DNA from: Lentisphaerota bacterium
Lineage (GTDB): Bacteria > Verrucomicrobiota > Lentisphaeria > Oligosphaerales > Oligosphaeraceae
Assembly: GCA_012800565.1 (NCBI GenBank)
Contig: JAAZIZ010000425.1
Location: 1-17,322, forward strand
Direction: 5' to 3'
DNA: 17,322 nucleotides
Shown here: piece by piece, positions 15,746 to 17,322 of the stretch
How the letters are laid out: each line of letters opens with the position of its first letter
How positions within the stretch are numbered: position 1 is the stretch's first letter
Program-made: the position numbers and the translations under genes
Notes under the pieces: generated by a model
Seen by the model: only the letters and a program-made list of their open reading frames with translations
What the model was told of the DNA's origin: nothing
The model's database searches: none

Positions 15746-16998
15746 AAAACATCCTGCCGATAGTGATTTTTTGGGCGGTGACAGCATTTCTTCCGGCTGC
15801 CGAGTTATATAAATGTCCGTCGGCGCCGTTGATCGATGGTCAGGAAGACGCAGTCTGGCAAGGTGCCGCGACCTGGCAGCTGCGTGGCTGGCGCGGCAAG
15901 CCGGACCCGGTGATGGGCACCCAGGTCAAAATCATGTATGACGATGCGAACCTGTACTTCTTTGCCTACTGCCGGGAGGTGAATCTGACTGAAGCGCTCT
16001 CGCAGGAGAAGTTTAACCGCCATGATGCGCCGGTCTGGAACATTTGCTGCGTGGAGTTTTTTGTGGACACGAAGAATGACGGCCGCTCGTATCATCAGTT
16101 CGTGGTCGATGTGCACAACAGTGCGGCTGAGCTCTGGTTCTTCGACCCGGAGGCACCGCAGGTGCCGGTGCAGTGGAACTGCTATTGGCAGCACTCTGTG
16201 GGCACCTACGCTGACGGCTGGACGGTGGAGGTCGCCATACCTTTCACCTCGGTGCATTGTCAGCCGGGGGTGATTCCTCACTTGGGCCTGAATGTCTCGC
16301 GAGTGCGCAGAATCACACCGTTCGAACGCAGCGTGCTGGCCACCGGCAGCAAGCATCTCAATTCCACTCCGCATTTTCTCGCCTTCCAGGATGTGCAGCG
16401 CTCGGCGCCGGAGCTTAGCGCGGAGATTATGCCGGCCCAGGTCTACATCGGCAGCAACGCCCTAGGGCTGAAGCTGAGCAACCACCGTGACGATGCGCTT
16501 GCGGGCGAGCTTGAACTGAGCGGCAGTGACAGCGGCGACGGTCGGGAGTTGTTCCGGGAAGTCCTGCCCTTGCGGCTGGCGCCAGGCGCAGAGCAGGAGC
16601 TATCCATCCCCTATCAGGTGCAGAGCCCCGGCAATATCCAGCTGGCGGTGTATTTTTCCCGCGGTGGCGAGCGGCAGTTCCTGCAAGCCAGGAATTTCCA
16701 TTTCCGGCAGACTCTGGAACTCAATGACATGCAGCCCATCTGCTATCAGGGCCAGCAGCATCCGCTTTATCTGCGCACCTTTACCGCTGCTGCCAGCCGG
16801 AAGCTCCGGCTGGAGATTTTCTCTCCGGGTGGGCAGCGCCTGGCAGTCTCAGAGCTGCTGTCGTTGCCGGGGCAGGGTTTTGTCATGCTGCCGTCCGAAG
16901 CACTGCCGGCAGGAGAGTATGCGGTTAAAATAACCTTTATGCATGACGGCAGTCAGAGCCAGACCAGCCTGCCGCTGAGGGTTATCCCCAGACTCTGA
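15742..16998 (+). CDS. Secreted CBM9-like carbohydrate-binding protein
   Basis: 418 residues. The signal peptide MKNILPIVIFWAVTAFLPAA is followed by a CBM9-like domain (about 21-225): LIDGQEDAVWQ (30-40), VKIMYDDANLYFFAYC, ICCVEFFVDTKNDGRSYHQF and GWTVEVAIPFTSV (159-171) are the family landmarks and match those in the DUF4838 protein at the left end. Residues about 230-418 form one or two further beta-sandwich regions (LGLKLSNHRDDALAGELEL, LPAGEYAVKITF). No catalytic domain is visible, so it is likely a binding partner or accessory to the DUF4091 enzyme, with which it shares an ATGA overlap and is co-expressed. An AGGAGG site confirms the start. It is the last gene of its operon, followed by two hairpins. 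Confidence 0.88.
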   Translation: MKNILPIVIFWAVTAFLPAAELYKCPSAPLIDGQEDAVWQGAATWQLRGWRGKPDPVMGTQVKIMYDDANLYFFAYCREVNLTEALSQEKFNRHDAPVWNICCVEFFVDTKNDGRSYHQFVVDVHNSAAELWFFDPEAPQVPVQWNCYWQHSVGTYADGWTVEVAIPFTSVHCQPGVIPHLGLNVSRVRRITPFERSVLATGSKHLNSTPHFLAFQDVQRSAPELSAEIMPAQVYIGSNALGLKLSNHRDDALAGELELSGSDSGDGRELFREVLPLRLAPGAEQELSIPYQVQSPGNIQLAVYFSRGGERQFLQARNFHFRQTLELNDMQPICYQGQQHPLYLRTFTAAASRKLRLEIFSPGGQRLAVSELLSLPGQGFVMLPSEALPAGEYAVKITFMHDGSQSQTSLPLRVIPRL

Positions 16999-17010
16999 GA
17001 TCTCCCCCCT

Positions 17011-17041
17011 CTCCTGGGCTGCGCTGCGCGCAGCCCAGGAG
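17011..17041 (+). terminator. 13-bp perfect hairpin after the CBM9-like gene
   Basis: CTCCTGGGCTGCG (17011-17023) and CGCAGCCCAGGAG (17029-17041) pair fully with a 5-base loop, starting 13 bases after the stop. No T-tract follows, so it may act as a 3' stabilising structure or an unconventional terminator. Confidence 0.6.
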
Positions 17042-17056
17042 TAAGAGAATATCATG

Positions 17057-17080
17057 CCCCGGCGGCGGTGGCCGCCGGGG
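17057..17080 (+). terminator. 10-bp perfect hairpin, second of a pair
   Basis: CCCCGGCGGC (17057-17066) and GCCGCCGGGG (17071-17080) pair fully with loop GGTG. It is followed by AAAAA, not T, on the plus strand. Two strong stems in a row after an operon suggest transcript end formation. Confidence 0.5.
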
Positions 17081-17322
17081 AAAAACACAGGGCGGATGCC
17101 TGGGCTTTCGCTCCTTGTCAGCGGTATCGGGTGGCAGGCACGTTCTAAGAGCAGAGCGACTGACTCTGAAATTAATCGTATTGTAGATATAATATATTGA
17201 TCTTCAGGTAATAATAATTTGCGAGCCTGATGTATGCGGATGTTTGCTTTCACGCCGGCAGTTCATGCAGCCGGACTGGTTGAATGGCAGGTAATTTCGG
17301 TACCGCTAAAAAAAGTATTGGT
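17081..17322. other. Right-end non-coding stretch
   Basis: With the hairpins, 324 bases after the last stop hold no gene I can support. Around 17170-17215 the sequence becomes A+T-rich, with TATAAT at 17188-17193 but no matching -35. It may be the upstream region of a gene beyond the window. Confidence 0.6.

Noticed and set aside
17120..17175. Possible tRNA-like segment with an anticodon-loop-like CTGACTCTGAAA
   Set aside because: No acceptor stem, T-loop consensus or CCA-adjacent pairing could be found around it.
17165..17193. Promoter with TATAAT at 17188-17193
   Set aside because: The hexamer at the right distance upstream does not resemble TTGACA and no gene follows in the window.

Overview
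The window suggests a Gram-negative bacterium of the Planctomycetota-Verrucomicrobiota-Chlamydiota group, most likely Lentisphaerota (Victivallis-like). This is inferred from gene content, not from a marker gene. The reasons are several secreted DUF4838, DUF4091 and CBM9-type polysaccharide proteins, an ECF sigma factor, very uneven use of Shine-Dalgarno sites, and long G+C-rich coding sequence with short-unit repeats between genes.

Layout: (1) 1-1896, plus strand: the 3' part of a DUF4838 glycoside-hydrolase-like gene with CBM9-like and CBM4/9-like modules; its 5' end lies outside the window. (2) 1913-11261, minus strand: a compact six-gene cluster. Read in the direction of transcription it encodes an ECF sigma factor, a single-pass membrane protein in the anti-sigma position, a 1058-residue exported protein (A), a 246-residue exported protein of unknown family, a CsgG/HfaB-like exported protein, and a 1073-residue exported protein (B). 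Junctions are overlaps of 20 and 4 bases or gaps of 7, 28 and 32 bases, so it looks like one operon. (3) 11368-12576, minus strand: an MFS transporter. (4) 12577-13336: a 760-base non-coding stretch holding a 9-bp tandem array, a 12-bp inverted repeat, helically phased heptamers and ACCGGT palindromes. (5) 13337-16998, plus strand: a two-gene translationally coupled operon with a DUF4091/GH123-like enzyme and a CBM9-like secreted protein. (6) 16999-17322: two strong hairpins, then sequence with no gene visible.

How the parts may work together: the outer parts read as polysaccharide-processing genes (hydrolase-like enzymes, binding modules, perhaps a transporter). The central six-gene cluster is the most unusual part. 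I infer a sigma/anti-sigma pair that controls its own set of exported proteins. A and B are paralogues, each with two CsgG-type alpha/beta modules at the N-terminus, a long helix-rich middle and a beta-rich, propeller-like C-terminal third. Together with the free-standing CsgG-like protein, the operon encodes five CsgG-type modules. I know of no described system with this composition, and its function is not evident from the sequence.
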